NCBI RefSeq assembly: GCF_015354505.1
Contig: NZ_JACAFP010000003.1
Location: forward strand, 1-48,184
Direction of reading: 5' to 3'
Origin: Microbacterium sp. UFMG61
Lineage (GTDB): Bacteria; Actinomycetota; Actinomycetes; Actinomycetales; Microbacteriaceae
DNA: 48,184 nucleotides
Under the pieces are notes generated by a model. It made no database searches. It was not told where the DNA came from and saw only the letters and a list, made by a program, of their open reading frames with translations. The position numbers and the translations under genes are program-made. The stretch's first letter is position 1; every line of letters starts with the position of its first letter. Below are positions 7,667 through 17,200 of this stretch, in pieces.

Positions 7667-8353
7667 TCAGGGGATCGCCCGCCGGAAGGCGAGGAACGAG
7701 ACTCCGCTGAGCACGACCGTGGCGACGAGTCCCCAGAGCGCGAGGCCGAGCGCACCCGCGTCGAGGATGCCGGTCCAGACCTGGGCCCACAGCTCGAGCC
7801 TGGTGGCGAGGAACGCGAGCCCGACGAGGATCAGCGCGAGCCCGACGCCCACGACGGTCAGAACGGTCGGCCCCCAGCTCTTGTAGATCGTCGCGCCGGT
7901 GAAGCCGAGGACGAACAGGAACAGGGCGAGCGTGAAGTACACGATGAACGCCCCGAGCGGACCCGCCTCCCACAGCCACGGCAGGTAGAACACGTACCCG
8001 TTCACGCCGTATCCGTTCGTCAGCGTCTCGATGCCGCCGCCGATCAGGAACAGCACGCCCATGAAAGCGCTGCCGAGGACCGCCGTGAGCAGCGTGCCAA
8101 AGTAGAAGTCCCGCCGCGTGACGCTCATCGCCTGCGAGAACGGGAACGTGAGCGTCATGGCCGAGATGCCGATCGCGAAGAAGTACCAGAGCGGGGCCTG
8201 GCCGCCACCGCCGTACTTCGGCTGGTCGCCCGGGATCATCGCGTAGATGAGCACCGAGAGCACGACGGCGGAGCCGAGGATGATCAGCGGCACCGCGATG
8301 AAGGTCTGACGGTTGATCAACTGCAGGCGGATGACATTGAGTGTGCGTCGCAT
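7667..8353 (-). CDS. ABC transporter permease (Ytr-like)
   Basis: A 228-residue integral membrane protein with about six transmembrane helices, starting MRRTLNVIRLQLINRQ. It is the membrane partner of the ATPase at 8353-9270; the ATG overlaps the ATPase stop by one base (TGATG). Together with the YtrA-type GntR regulator this resembles Bacillus ytr-type loci, which respond to cell-wall antibiotics in Firmicutes; the trigger here is not known. Transcription probably stops at the stem-loop 7618-7650. Confidence 0.83.
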   Translation of the reverse strand: MRRTLNVIRLQLINRQTFIAVPLIILGSAVVLSVLIYAMIPGDQPKYGGGGQAPLWYFFAIGISAMTLTFPFSQAMSVTRRDFYFGTLLTAVLGSAFMGVLFLIGGGIETLTNGYGVNGYVFYLPWLWEAGPLGAFIVYFTLALFLFVLGFTGATIYKSWGPTVLTVVGVGLALILVGLAFLATRLELWAQVWTGILDAGALGLALWGLVATVVLSGVSFLAFRRAIP

Positions 8354-9270
8354 CAGCGCACCTCCTCTTTCGCGGACGAGGCTCTGGTGGCAGCGCCCGC
8401 CTCTGCCTTCTGAGTGAGGCGGACGATGAGCTGCTGCAGCGAGACGGGAGCGAGATCGAGTCCGGATGCCGTGACCTCGGCCCGCTCGGCGGACGACAGG
8501 TGTCCGAGCACCGTGACGGAGGCCACACGGCCCAGCGCCTCGCGGTGCAGCACCTCGCGGTCGGCGGCCCAGGCGTCGACCTTGGCGGCGTCGCCGACGA
8601 CGGTGACGGCGCGGTCGCGCACGGCATCCGTGTCTTCGTTCAGCAGGATCTGCCCGTTGTCGATCACGATGACCTTCTCGATGAGGTTCGAGACCTCGTC
8701 GATCAGGTGCGACGAGAGGATGATCGTGCGCGGGTGCTCGGCGTAGTCCTCGAGCAGGCGGTCGTAGAAGATCTGCCTGGCCACCGCGTCGAGGCCCAGG
8801 TAGGGCTCGTCGAAGAACGTGAGCTCGGCACGGGACGCGAGTCCGATGATCACGCCGACGGCCGAGAGCTGGCCGCGCGAGAGCTTCTTGATGGTCTGCT
8901 TCATCGGCAGCTGGAACTGCTCGATGAGTTCGTCGGCCAGTTCCTGGTCCCAGTTCTCGAAGAACAGGCTCGCGGCCGTGAAGGCGTGACGCGGGTAGGC
9001 GTCGTCCGGGTACTTCTGGCTCTCGCGGACGAAGCAGATCCGGTTCAGGACCCGCGTGTTCTCGTACGGGTGCTCGCCGAAGACCCGGACGGTGCCCGAG
9101 GTCTCGAAGTTCTGCGCGGTCAGGATCGACATGAGCGTCGTCTTGCCTGCGCCGTTGCGGCCGAGGAGCCCGTAGATCGCGCCGCCCTCGAGGCTGAGCG
9201 ACACGTCGTCGAGCGCGTTCTTCTCCTTGAAGTGCTTCGTGAGGTTCGTGACCTCGATGACGGCGGTCAT
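8353..9270 (-). CDS. ABC transporter ATP-binding protein (YtrB-like)
   Basis: A 305-residue ABC ATPase. Walker A is GRNGAGKTT (about residues 37-45), the signature is LSRGQ, Walker B is LTFFDEPYLGLD, and the switch His is in SSHLIDE. A C-terminal ~90-residue extension follows the nucleotide-binding domain. It drives the permease encoded next, and the start overlaps the GntR stop as ATGA, so the three genes form one operon. Export of a peptide or antibiotic is likely but unproven. Confidence 0.9.
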   Translation of the reverse strand: MTAVIEVTNLTKHFKEKNALDDVSLSLEGGAIYGLLGRNGAGKTTLMSILTAQNFETSGTVRVFGEHPYENTRVLNRICFVRESQKYPDDAYPRHAFTAASLFFENWDQELADELIEQFQLPMKQTIKKLSRGQLSAVGVIIGLASRAELTFFDEPYLGLDAVARQIFYDRLLEDYAEHPRTIILSSHLIDEVSNLIEKVIVIDNGQILLNEDTDAVRDRAVTVVGDAAKVDAWAADREVLHREALGRVASVTVLGHLSSAERAEVTASGLDLAPVSLQQLIVRLTQKAEAGAATRASSAKEEVR

Positions 9271-9665
9271 GCGGTGGTCTTCCCTTCTGTCTGCGGTGTC
9301 TGTTCGGTGTGGGCCGCGCGCTCTCGGAGCAGCGCGGCGAGGTCGTCGGCGCCGAGTCCCAGCGTGCGGGCCTCGGCGAGGAGCGGTTCGATGTAGCGGT
9401 CGGCGAACGCGTCACGGCGTTCGCCGAGAACGATGTCCCGCGCGCCTGCGGCGACGAACATGCCGATGCCGCGGCGCTTGTACAGCACTCCCTTGTCGGT
9501 GAGCATGGCGACTCCCTTCGCTGCCGTCGCAGGGTTGATCCGGTAGAAACCGGCGAGCTCGTTCGTCGACGGTGCCTGCGTCTCTTCCGCGAGCGAACCG
9601 TCGATGATCGAGTCCTCGATCTGCTCGGCGATCTGGAGGAAGAGCGGCTTGCCTTCGTCGATCAC
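9267..9665 (-). CDS. GntR family regulator, YtrA subfamily
   Basis: A 132-residue regulator: an N-terminal winged helix (KPLFLQIAEQIEDSIIDGSL, then APSTNELAGFYRINPATAAK) followed by a short C-terminal dimerisation helix typical of the YtrA subfamily. GTG start with GGAGG 5 nt upstream. It is the first gene of an overlapping operon with ABC ATPase and permease. The palindromic site at 9693-9710 just upstream is the probable autoregulatory operator. Confidence 0.9.
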   Translation of the reverse strand: MIDEGKPLFLQIAEQIEDSIIDGSLAEETQAPSTNELAGFYRINPATAAKGVAMLTDKGVLYKRRGIGMFVAAGARDIVLGERRDAFADRYIEPLLAEARTLGLGADDLAALLRERAAHTEQTPQTEGKTTA

Positions 9666-9692
9666 GAGTCCTCCGAGGGGGTTGGTGGGTTA

Positions 9693-9710
9693 GTTACTTG
9701 ACTAGGTAAC
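9693..9710. promoter_or_regulatory. Probable GntR/YtrA operator
   Basis: Inverted repeat GTTAC (9693-9697) / GTAAC (9706-9710) with an 8-bp spacer, flanked by further GG/CC symmetry (GGTTA...TAACC). It lies about 30 bp upstream of the GntR start in an AT-richer patch that probably holds the operon promoter. YtrA-type sites in other bacteria are also spaced inverted repeats. Confidence 0.6.
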
Positions 9711-9800
9711 CACTGAACGTGAGGTGTGTCAACCAGCAATCTGGATCGATTGGCTCTTCGCCGATGGGGTGGTCAATTTCGCACCGGAAGAGGGCCGTTC

Positions 9801-9845
9801 GGGTGCGGAAGTGGCTACCCACGGCGGGGCGGGTGCGGAAGTGGC
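9801..9845. repeat. Direct repeats GGGTGCGGAAGTGGC
   Basis: The 15-mer occurs at 9801-9815 and 9831-9845 (30-bp period), with a degenerate relative at about 9780-9795 (CGCACCGGAAGAGGGC). It lies between the 3' end of the WXG100 remnant and the GntR promoter. Function unknown; no gene is apparent in 9720-9886. Confidence 0.7.
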
Positions 9846-9886
9846 CGCCCCACCGCTGGTGAAGCGGCGCGCGCGGTCGGGAGTCG

Positions 9887-10148
9887 TCAGCTCCAGAGAG
9901 CGGCCACCTGCGCCTCGGCCTCTCTCGAGCGGGCTTGGGTGCGTGCGGCGGCGGTCGCGGCGCTGATGAGGGCGGACCGCATGTCGGCGGCGCACGCGCT
10001 CCATTCGCGCTGGGCGCGGTCGAAGGCCTGATTGGCCTGCCCGGTCCACAGGTCGTTCAGCTCCGAGATGTCGGCCTCGAGGCCGTCGAGAAGCTCGCGG
10101 ATGCTCTGCGCATCGAAGCGGCGATCGTATTCCGGTGCTCTCCGTCAC
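9887..10148 (-). pseudogene. WXG100 (ESAT-6-like) gene with a probable one-base frameshift near its start
   Basis: In the frame ending with TGA at 9887-9889 the minus strand encodes about 81 residues with a WXG100 signature: EYDRRFDAQSIRELLDGLEA, then LNDLWTGQANQAFDRAQREW, ending VAALWS. The central WTG lies between two helices as in ESAT-6-type secreted dimers. That frame has no start codon: an in-frame TGA lies at 10145-10147. A GTG at 10148 opens the neighbouring frame (MTEST) and would join it if one base of the CCGG at 10132-10135 were removed. Either the gene is broken or there is a one-base sequence error. No second WXG100 gene or ESX secretion component is nearby. Confidence 0.65.
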
Positions 10149-10266
10149 GTGGCGCAGGGCCGGCGGGGCGCAGAGCTGGAGCAGGTGGCTGGTCGGGCAG
10201 CAGTACGTACACGTCCCGATTCGGAGGTGGAGGTCTCGCAGCGGAAAGGCGTGCGCCCCCGACGGC

Positions 10267-11067
10267 TCAGCCGCGCAGATCTCGGGCGCGCAGTGCGACG
10301 GCCGATGCGGCGACGAAGACCACGGCGAGGCCCCAGGTGAGTGCGAGGCCGCCCGGGTCGACGCCCTCGGCGAGCGGCGATTGCCGGTAGGCCCAGGCGT
10401 AGGGCGAGAGGCCGTTCAGCCATTCGAGGTCGTCGGACTGCTTGGCGAGCGCCTGCAGGATGTACCCCACGACCGCGATGCCCGCACCGACCCCCGTCGC
10501 CCAGATGCGTCGGCCGGTCACGGCTCCCGCGAGCAGAGCAGCGGAAGCGGTGAGAGACGCGAGACCGGTGAGGGCGGCGCTCGCACCGACGACGCGCCAT
10601 CCGTCGAGACCGAGCTCCGCGGAGTCGTTCAACGCCCAGACGACGAGGCCCGAGAAGGCGCCGAGCCAGAGAATCCGCACGAGCACGGCGGCGGCCGACT
10701 CGATCGCGTACTGGCCGCGGCCGATGCCGTGCGCGAGGTCGAGTTCGGCGCGTCCGCTCTCCTCGGCCCCGGCGATGGCCGCCGAGCCCCACAGCACGGC
10801 CGCGATCGTGGTCAGCAGAAAGCCCATCAGGCCGAAGAAGGTGCTCTGCGTGTACCCGGCGCCGCTCGAGATCTGGTCGTAGCCGAGCGTCTCGACGAGC
10901 TCCGGGGGCAGCGACGAGATGATGTCCTCGAGCTGACCGCCGCCGCCGAGGCTCGGGTACAGCGGCAGGTAGAGGAACAGCACGGCGGCGAGGCCGAGCG
11001 TCCAGCCGAGCAGGCTGCGCCACGAATCGCTCAGATTGCGCCGGAACACGGGCAGGATGCGGTTCAT
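10267..11067 (-). CDS. ABC-2 type transporter permease
   Basis: A 266-residue membrane protein with about six transmembrane segments. It begins MNRILPVFRRNLSDSWRSLL and has a large extracytoplasmic loop (GGGGQLEDIISSLPPELVET) after helix 1. The ATG overlaps the ATPase stop as ATGA, and it is the membrane half of the exporter with the 11064-12059 ATPase. The cargo is unknown; the TetR at the head of the operon suggests induction by a toxic small molecule. Confidence 0.85.
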   Translation of the reverse strand: MNRILPVFRRNLSDSWRSLLGWTLGLAAVLFLYLPLYPSLGGGGQLEDIISSLPPELVETLGYDQISSGAGYTQSTFFGLMGFLLTTIAAVLWGSAAIAGAEESGRAELDLAHGIGRGQYAIESAAAVLVRILWLGAFSGLVVWALNDSAELGLDGWRVVGASAALTGLASLTASAALLAGAVTGRRIWATGVGAGIAVVGYILQALAKQSDDLEWLNGLSPYAWAYRQSPLAEGVDPGGLALTWGLAVVFVAASAVALRARDLRG

Positions 11068-12059
11068 CGCTGCTCCATCCTCGCTCGCCGCGTTCGTCGA
11101 GTCGCGGGCGTCGGTGAGGCGGACGGGGAGGCAGATGCGGGTGCGTCGCCGTACAGTCGCAGCACCGACTCCTCGAGGTCGGGCTCCTCGACCGTCAGGT
11201 CGCGCACCTCGAACGGGGCGAGGGCTTTGATGAACGGGTCGATCGCGCCGTCGATCGTGCCGGACAGGTGCAGGATGCCGTCGGCGTCGTGCACGTCGAG
11301 ACCCGTGAGGCCAGGCAACCGGTCGAACTCGGGGCGGGCCGCCGCGGCATCCGTCGTCGCGATCTCGGCACGCACGCGGCGGATCGAGCCCAGGCGCAGC
11401 GAGGCGACATCGCCGTCGGCGACCACCCGGCCGTTCGCGAGCACCGCGACCTCGTCGGCGGTCTGCTGGATCTCGCTGAGCACGTGCGAACTGAGCAGCA
11501 CGGTCTGTCCGGCATCCCTCGCCTCGCGGACCATCTGCAGGAACTCGCGCTGCACGAGGGGGTCGAGGCCGCTGGTGGGTTCGTCGAGGATCAGCAGTTC
11601 GGGTCGGTGCATGAATGCCTGGATCAGCCCGACCTTCTGCTTGTTGCCCTTCGACAGGGTGCGCACGGGCCGCGTCAGGTCGACACCGAGCCGGTCGGCG
11701 AGATCGCGTGCGGTGCGCAGGGTGACGTCCGAGTCGCGACCACCCGAGACCTGGGCGTAGAACGACAGCATCCGGTGCCCGCTCGCCCGGCCCTCGAGGT
11801 GCAGCTCGCCCGGCACGTAGCCGATGCGCCGACGCAGGGTGGCGCCGCCGTGACGGGGGTCCCCACCGAGGATGCGCACGGTGCCTGAGGACGGTCGGAT
11901 GATGTCGACGAGCGTGCGCAGCGTGGTGGTCTTGCCCGCGCCGTTCGGGCCGATGAGTCCGAAGACGGTACCGGTTCGCACGTGCAGGTCGAGCTCGTGC
12001 AGCGCGATGCGGTTGCCGTAGAGCTTGTGCAGACGGTCGATCTCGATGGTGTCGGTCAT
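11064..12059 (-). CDS. ABC transporter ATP-binding protein (drug-exporter type)
   Basis: A 331-residue ABC ATPase with Walker A GPNGAGKTTT, a variant signature LSKGNKQKV, Walker B LLILDEPTSGLD and the H-loop in SSHVLSE. A C-terminal domain of about 100 residues is typical of DrrA/CcmA-like exporters. The start overlaps the TetR stop by four bases (ATGA), so TetR, ATPase and permease are one operon transcribed from the promoter at 12720-12725. Confidence 0.9.
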   Translation of the reverse strand: MTDTIEIDRLHKLYGNRIALHELDLHVRTGTVFGLIGPNGAGKTTTLRTLVDIIRPSSGTVRILGGDPRHGGATLRRRIGYVPGELHLEGRASGHRMLSFYAQVSGGRDSDVTLRTARDLADRLGVDLTRPVRTLSKGNKQKVGLIQAFMHRPELLILDEPTSGLDPLVQREFLQMVREARDAGQTVLLSSHVLSEIQQTADEVAVLANGRVVADGDVASLRLGSIRRVRAEIATTDAAAARPEFDRLPGLTGLDVHDADGILHLSGTIDGAIDPFIKALAPFEVRDLTVEEPDLEESVLRLYGDAPASASPSASPTPATRRTRRARMEQR

Positions 12060-12712
12060 GATGCCTCTCCTTCCGGGGCGGGCGTCTCTGCGGCGAGTGC
12101 GTCACGAGCGCCGTCGAGCAGCGCGGTGGTCGAGTAGATGCCGTGGGTGAGCAGCTCGAGCGTGGGCAGCGTGGTGCGGATCAGGCCGGCGGGGCTCAGC
12201 TGATCGGTGCCCAGTGCGCGGGCGATCTGGCTGCGCATCACGACCGGGCCGAGTCCGATCAGGGTCACGAGCAGCGTGGTCATCTCGGGGTCGCTCATGG
12301 GCTCGAGCATCCCGGCCGCACGCTGCTCGTCGAGCACGTCGCGGGTGCTCGCGAGGAAGCTGTCGAACAGCCGGTCGGCTGCGGGGGAGCCGTCGACGAG
12401 CATGCGTGAGAGGTAGTCGACATAGGGGCCGTACCGCTCGAGGTCGTGCAGCGCCGTGCGGATGCGGTCGCGGGTCGGAGCCTGGATCAGGTCGTGCTCC
12501 TCGTCGATGAAGACACCGACCACGTGGTCGTCGCATTCGGCGCGCAGCGTGTTCTTGTCGCCGAAGTGGTGCACGATCAGCGCCGGGCTGACGCCCACCT
12601 CCTTCGCGATGCCTCGCAGGCTCGTGCCGTCGAACCCGTCGCGGGCGAAGGCGGCGATGGCCGTGTCGCGGATCCGCGCCCGGGCGGTGAGATCGTCAGA
12701 AGCTGAACGCAT
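12056..12712 (-). CDS. TetR family regulator of the ABC exporter operon
   Basis: About 218 residues with the N-terminal TetR helix-turn-helix (RIRDTAIAAFARDGFDGTSL, then VGVSPALIVHHFGDKNTL) and a C-terminal ligand domain. The ATG at 12712 is chosen over the more upstream codon at 12748 because the -10 hexamer TAGCAT (12720-12725, minus strand) ends 7 nt before it, giving a leaderless start. It is the first gene of the operon and probably represses itself and the exporter through the palindromes at 12703-12738. Confidence 0.87.
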   Translation of the reverse strand: MRSASDDLTARARIRDTAIAAFARDGFDGTSLRGIAKEVGVSPALIVHHFGDKNTLRAECDDHVVGVFIDEEHDLIQAPTRDRIRTALHDLERYGPYVDYLSRMLVDGSPAADRLFDSFLASTRDVLDEQRAAGMLEPMSDPEMTTLLVTLIGLGPVVMRSQIARALGTDQLSPAGLIRTTLPTLELLTHGIYSTTALLDGARDALAAETPAPEGEAS

Positions 12713-12738
12713 GTACAGCATGCTAAACAGGTGTTCAG
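12703..12738. promoter_or_regulatory. Probable TetR operator and promoter
   Basis: Two nested-to-adjacent inverted repeats: GCATG (12709-12713) / CATGC (12719-12723), and the outer CTGAAC (12703-12708) / GTTCAG (12733-12738). They cover the -10 hexamer TAGCAT and the start codon of the tetR gene. The divergent methyltransferase promoter (TAGTCT, 12762-12767) lies just beyond and may be affected too. Confidence 0.6.
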
Positions 12739-12773
12739 TCTGCGTCAAGAGGTCGCGCTCCTAGTCTGGAGTC

Positions 12774-13958
12774 GTGGACTTCCCCTTCGCCCGCCTGCGC
12801 CGTTGGCCCGATGTCGAGGCTGACAACCTGCAGGCCCATGACGCGACCGACCTGCTGCTGGTCGAGCGCGCGCTCGCCCTCGGGGTCGAGGGGCGCGAGA
12901 TCGCGGTGATCGGCGACGAGTACGGCGCGATCACGCTTTCGCTGACGGATGCTGGGCTCGACGGCATCCGCGTTCATCAGGACCTCGCGACGGGCCGCCG
13001 TGCGCTGGCCCGCAACGCCGATGAGCTCGGGCTGCTCGGGTTCTCGACGCACGAGCTCGATGAATCGCTGCTCGACGGTGCCCGTCTCGTGCTGCTGCAG
13101 CTGCCCAAGGCGCTCGCCGAGCTCGAGGAGATCGCCGACGCCGTGGCCCGCTGGGCGGCGCCCGACGTGGTGCTCGTCGCCGGTGGCCGGGTGAAGCACA
13201 TGACCATCGCGCAGAACGACGTCCTCGGCCGCAGCTTCGCGCAGGTTCACGCTCAGCGCGCCGAGCGCAAGTCCCGACTGATCGTGGCCAGCGAGCCGAG
13301 AGCGGTCCCGGTCACGTCCCCTTTTCCGGTGACAGCGGAGCATGGCGGACTGACCCTGGTCGCGCACGGCGGCGCGTTCGCGGGGGCGAAGCTCGACATC
13401 GGCACACGGGTGCTGCTGGGGGCCCTTCGACAGGCTCAGGGACCCAGCTTCCGGCACGCTCCGGACACGGACACGGACACGGACACGGACTCGGTCGCTG
13501 AGCCCGTCGAAGCGTCCCGCGTTCCTCTGATCGCCGTCGACCTGGGCTGCGGAACCGGCGCGCTCGCCGCGTCGTACGCCCTCGCGCACCCGGAATTCCG
13601 GGTCATCGCCACGGATCGGTCGGCCGCGGCGGTCGCCTCCGCGCGCGCCACGATGGCCGCGAACGGGGTCGCTGACCGCGTCACCGTGATGCACGACGAC
13701 GCCGGGTCCGAACTCGCCGACGCCAGCGCCGACGTCGTGCTGCTCAACCCGCCTTTCCACCTCGGCAGCAGCGTGCACACGGGCGCGGCGACACGCCTGT
13801 TCGAGGCCGCCGCCCGCATCCTCCGCCCCGGCGGCGAGCTGTTCACGGTCTTCAACTCGTCGCTCGGATACCGGGCCGAGCTGACGCGCCTCATCGGCCC
13901 CACCGCGCAGCTCGAGCGCACCCCGAAGTTCACGGTCACGCGCAGCATCCGTCGCTGA
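12774..13958 (+). CDS. RsmC/RlmG-like rRNA guanine-N2 methyltransferase with an in-frame repeat insertion
   Basis: A 394-residue class I SAM-dependent methyltransferase with the two-domain layout of RsmC/RlmG: a degenerate N-terminal domain (1-190) and a catalytic C-terminal domain with motif I VDLGCGTGALAA and the base-binding motif NPPFH. These enzymes make m2G in rRNA; which base cannot be told here. Just before motif I (residues about 217-247) the sequence reads RQAQGP, a DT repeat, then EPVEAS. It is encoded by a palindromic repeat (13425-13512) that lengthens the interdomain linker without breaking the frame. The GTG start lies 6 nt after -10 TAGTCT (12762-12767), so it is leaderless. 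Confidence 0.85.
   Translation: MDFPFARLRRWPDVEADNLQAHDATDLLLVERALALGVEGREIAVIGDEYGAITLSLTDAGLDGIRVHQDLATGRRALARNADELGLLGFSTHELDESLLDGARLVLLQLPKALAELEEIADAVARWAAPDVVLVAGGRVKHMTIAQNDVLGRSFAQVHAQRAERKSRLIVASEPRAVPVTSPFPVTAEHGGLTLVAHGGAFAGAKLDIGTRVLLGALRQAQGPSFRHAPDTDTDTDTDSVAEPVEASRVPLIAVDLGCGTGALAASYALAHPEFRVIATDRSAAAVASARATMAANGVADRVTVMHDDAGSELADASADVVLLNPPFHLGSSVHTGAATRLFEAAARILRPGGELFTVFNSSLGYRAELTRLIGPTAQLERTPKFTVTRSIRR
13425..13512. repeat. REP-like palindrome inside the methyltransferase gene
   Basis: Left arm CTTCGACAGGCTCAGGGACC (13425-13444) and right arm GGTCGCTGAGCCCGTCGAAG (13493-13512) are inverted with two mismatches, separated by 48 bp. The spacer holds four GGACAC hexamers (13463-13486) plus a variant, a microsatellite that encodes Asp-Thr repeats. 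The same left arm recurs at 48135-48154 and, in part, at 28230-28253. Confidence 0.9.
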
Positions 13959-13974
13959 GCCTGCCCTCGGCGCC

Positions 13975-14004
13975 GGGATCGACGCCGCTCGCTCCGTCGA
14001 TCCC
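13975..14004 (+). terminator. Stem-loop after the methyltransferase gene
   Basis: A perfect 10-bp inverted repeat, GGGATCGACG (13975-13984) / CGTCGATCCC (13995-14004), with a 10-nt loop 17 nt after the stop codon. It lacks a T-tract. It probably separates the methyltransferase from the surface-protein locus. Confidence 0.6.
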
Positions 14005-14271
14005 GCGCATCGTGCATCCACCCCTGTCCGGGCTGAGTGACTGCTCCGTGCGAGTTCGGCGAACCCGGATGGGATATACCGGCTGACCGCTGTTTTTCTG
14101 CCCGCGCGTCGTTCGCCCACGGAGAGACCTCGACGTGACTACCTAAGTCCCGATCGCGCACCACTCAACGGTTCCCGGAGACCGCCGTGCCCTCCGGCAC
14201 CCGAGATGTCATAGAGGCGTCAGCCACTCCTGGACATCGCCGCGCAGTTGCGCAGTAGGGGAACCAAGAAA
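14005..14271 (+). promoter_or_regulatory. Upstream region of the SipW/TasA-like locus
   Basis: There is no gene in the roughly 310 bases between the methyltransferase and the beta-helix gene. A -10-like TATACC lies at 14075-14080, followed by a long leader that contains two small hairpins (CGGT/ACCG at about 14169-14184, GTGCC/GGCAC at 14187-14200). The leader ends with AGGGG 9-12 nt before the ATG at 14272. I do not recognise a known riboswitch. The promoter assignment is tentative. Confidence 0.4.
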
Positions 14272-17200
14272 ATGCGAACTCGTAGAACCGACAGCGGACG
14301 CCGCCGCAAGGCCACCGCTCTGGGCGTGACGCTCGCCATCGCGGCGGGGCTGCTCACTCCGATCGCCATCGCGACCGTGGCTCAGGCGGCGACCGAACTC
14401 TCGATCGACTCCCTCGGTCTTCAGGCTGCTGCGGGATCCCTCACGGACGGCAAGTGCGAGTCCACCGCGGGAACGTGCACGCTGCGCGCGGCCATCCAGG
14501 AATCCAACGCCATCAACGGCGCTGCCGGCGAAGTCAAGATCGGGGTCGACCCCGACTTCGCCGGTGGCAACATCGCGATCACGAACACCGCTGCCAACCG
14601 CATGGTGAGCACGAACCTCTATGCGGCCAACGGCGCGGTAGCCGGTGGCGTCGCGGGTGACAGCGGTGCTTCCTTTGAAATCACCGCGCCGGTGACGGTC
14701 GATCTGGAACACAAGATCACGGTGCACCCGACCGGAGCAGGCGACCTCGCACTCGTCCCGTTCCACCTCAACGGACCCGACATCACCCTGCGTGCTGTCG
14801 ACGACATCTGGGCAGGCGAGACCTCCATCTACATCGGGCCGAACGCCGCGCGCGTCACCCTGGATGAGATCGAGATTCAGACCGAGACCTACTACCCCGA
14901 GCGCTTCTTCGTCGTGCGAGGGGGAGCCGAAGAGATCACCGTCTCGAACTCGACGATCGGCGGTTTCGCCGCCAACGAGAGGGACTGGAACTGGGGCGTG
15001 GTCGACGGGACCAGCGCGTCGTTCCCGGTCAAGGGGCTGACTGTCACCGGCAACACCTATGTCGCCGGCGCCGCATCCGGTGCATGCAACGGCAGCACAG
15101 CCGCGGGATGCACCTCGACGCCGGTCGAGGCCTACGAGCAGCACATCACGGAGCTCGAGTTCACCGGCAACGTCGTTCAGAACATCAACCGCGCATCCGC
15201 CTCGGACGCTCGCGGCCTCGACCTCCGTTACGCCACGGTGGGGAAGCTCAAGATCAGTGACAACACGTTCACCGCGCCCTACTATCGCGCTAGACAGGCA
15301 GTGGTCGACCTGGCATACGCCACCCTCGACAGTTTCGAGATCATCGGCAATGACTTCACGGAGATGTCGGGCAACGGCGACGTCGACGACTCGGCGGCTG
15401 CGATCGTGCTGCCCACGGACAAGCGCATAGGCACCGGTGGAAAGGTCTCGGACAACGAGTTCACAGCGACCGGAACCCTGAACACGCAGGCTGTCTATTG
15501 GAACGGTCTCGAGTCGACGGACTCCGCCACGAACCTCGCCGACTCGCGCGTCTCGATCGTGGACAACCACTTCGACGGGTTCTCGACCAGCGCATCGCGC
15601 TCCAGCATCCGGATGACTCAGACCGGCGTCGTGGAGATCGCACGAAACACCTTCGGCGCGCGGTCGGGGAGCCAGGCCAACACCGTCCTCGAGGAGTTCG
15701 CCGGCAACGGCTCTGTCGCGTCGACGCTGGTCAACAACCTGAACGCGTCGGCGAACGCGAAGCTGAACACGTGGTGGCCGACCGCGCGCACCAGCGCGAA
15801 CGTGCAGACCACTCCGCTCACTGCAGCCGAGTGCACGGTGCCGCTCGAGGTGGCCCCACCCGCCGACGCGGAGAACACGACCGACTATGCCGCGGGCCGC
15901 TACCCCGCCGTGCCCGTCGCGCTCGACGTCTACTGGACCCGGGGGAACGATGCCGAGGTCTACCTCGGCCGCTACGACGTCGACGCCGACGAACGCCAGA
16001 CTCTGCAGGTCGCTCTACCCATGCCCGGTGACGCGATGCTCGAGAAGAACAGCGGCGTCGGCCCCGTCGATCCCATCACGGGAGCGGTGACCGGGGGCCT
16101 GCGCGTGCAGACGATCGAATCCCCGGTGGGAAGCGCGTCACCGTCGTCGCAGTACTCGCGAGTCGCGGTCATCGACGGCAGCTGCCGACCGGTCATCACG
16201 ATCGCGCAGGCGACCACTCAGAACGAGGAGACGCACGCCCGCGACCTGCACTTCACGCTCACCTCGTCGATGCAGCTCGACCCGTCGACGGTGGCCATCG
16301 AGGACTTCGTCGTCGAGGCGACGAGTGCCACGTCCGAGGGGCTCGACGGTGTCGCCGCAGGCATCAGCACCATCGACGCCGACAGGCTCGCCCCGCGAGT
16401 CGTCTCGGTCACGGAGGTCGCCGGAAGCTCGGGCACGCAGTTCGATGTGATCGTCCGCGTCGACGACACCGCGACGGTGACCGTGTCCATCGGAGAGAAC
16501 ACTGTCGCCATTCCCACGGGACTTGCGAACATCAGTGCAGCGACCACCGGTGACGAGCGCGGTACCGACAACGTCGTGACGTTCGTGAACCCCATCACCG
16601 CTCAGCCGAGCAAGTTCACGGTCGTGACCGGCGATGAGCGGGGCAAGAACTTCACCTACATGCTGGCGGCCGGTGCACCCGCTCCGACCGAGCAGCTGAA
16701 GTTCACGACGAGCGTCAGCCAGCCCGCGGGCACGCCCAAGCTCTCTCTCAGCACGACGTCGCCGGTGATCGCCGGTGGCGCGTCGCAGACGAGTGCCATC
16801 GTGGTGACCGCTGCCTCGGGTGACGCCGAGGCGGGCACGAAGACGACGATCTCGGCGAGCGTCGCGACCGGCGACAGCAACTACGACGGCCTGCTCGTGC
16901 CGGATGTGACCCCCTACCTCTATGCCACCGACCCGGTGATCAACATCGCGAAGCGCGCATACGTCGACGTCATCGATTCCTCCTCCGTGCAGCGGATCGA
17001 GGCGACGGGTTCACCCGCTCCGCGCGACAGCCGACTGACTGACGGACAGCCCGTGTGCTTCGTGTACACCGTCACCAACACGTCTGCAGACGACTGGGTC
17101 ACGGTTCTCCGCGACATCCAGGTCAGGGACTCCGATGAGCGCCTCGGCGACGCCGGACTCATCGGCACCATCCCGTCGCTCGAGAGCGGCGACTCCGTGA

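Noticed and set aside
9720..10266. ESX/type VII secretion locus
   Set aside because: Only one broken WXG100 gene is visible; no EccC-type ATPase, EccD or second WXG100 gene lies in the window, and the S8 peptidase lacks the signal peptide and C-terminal anchor of mycosins.
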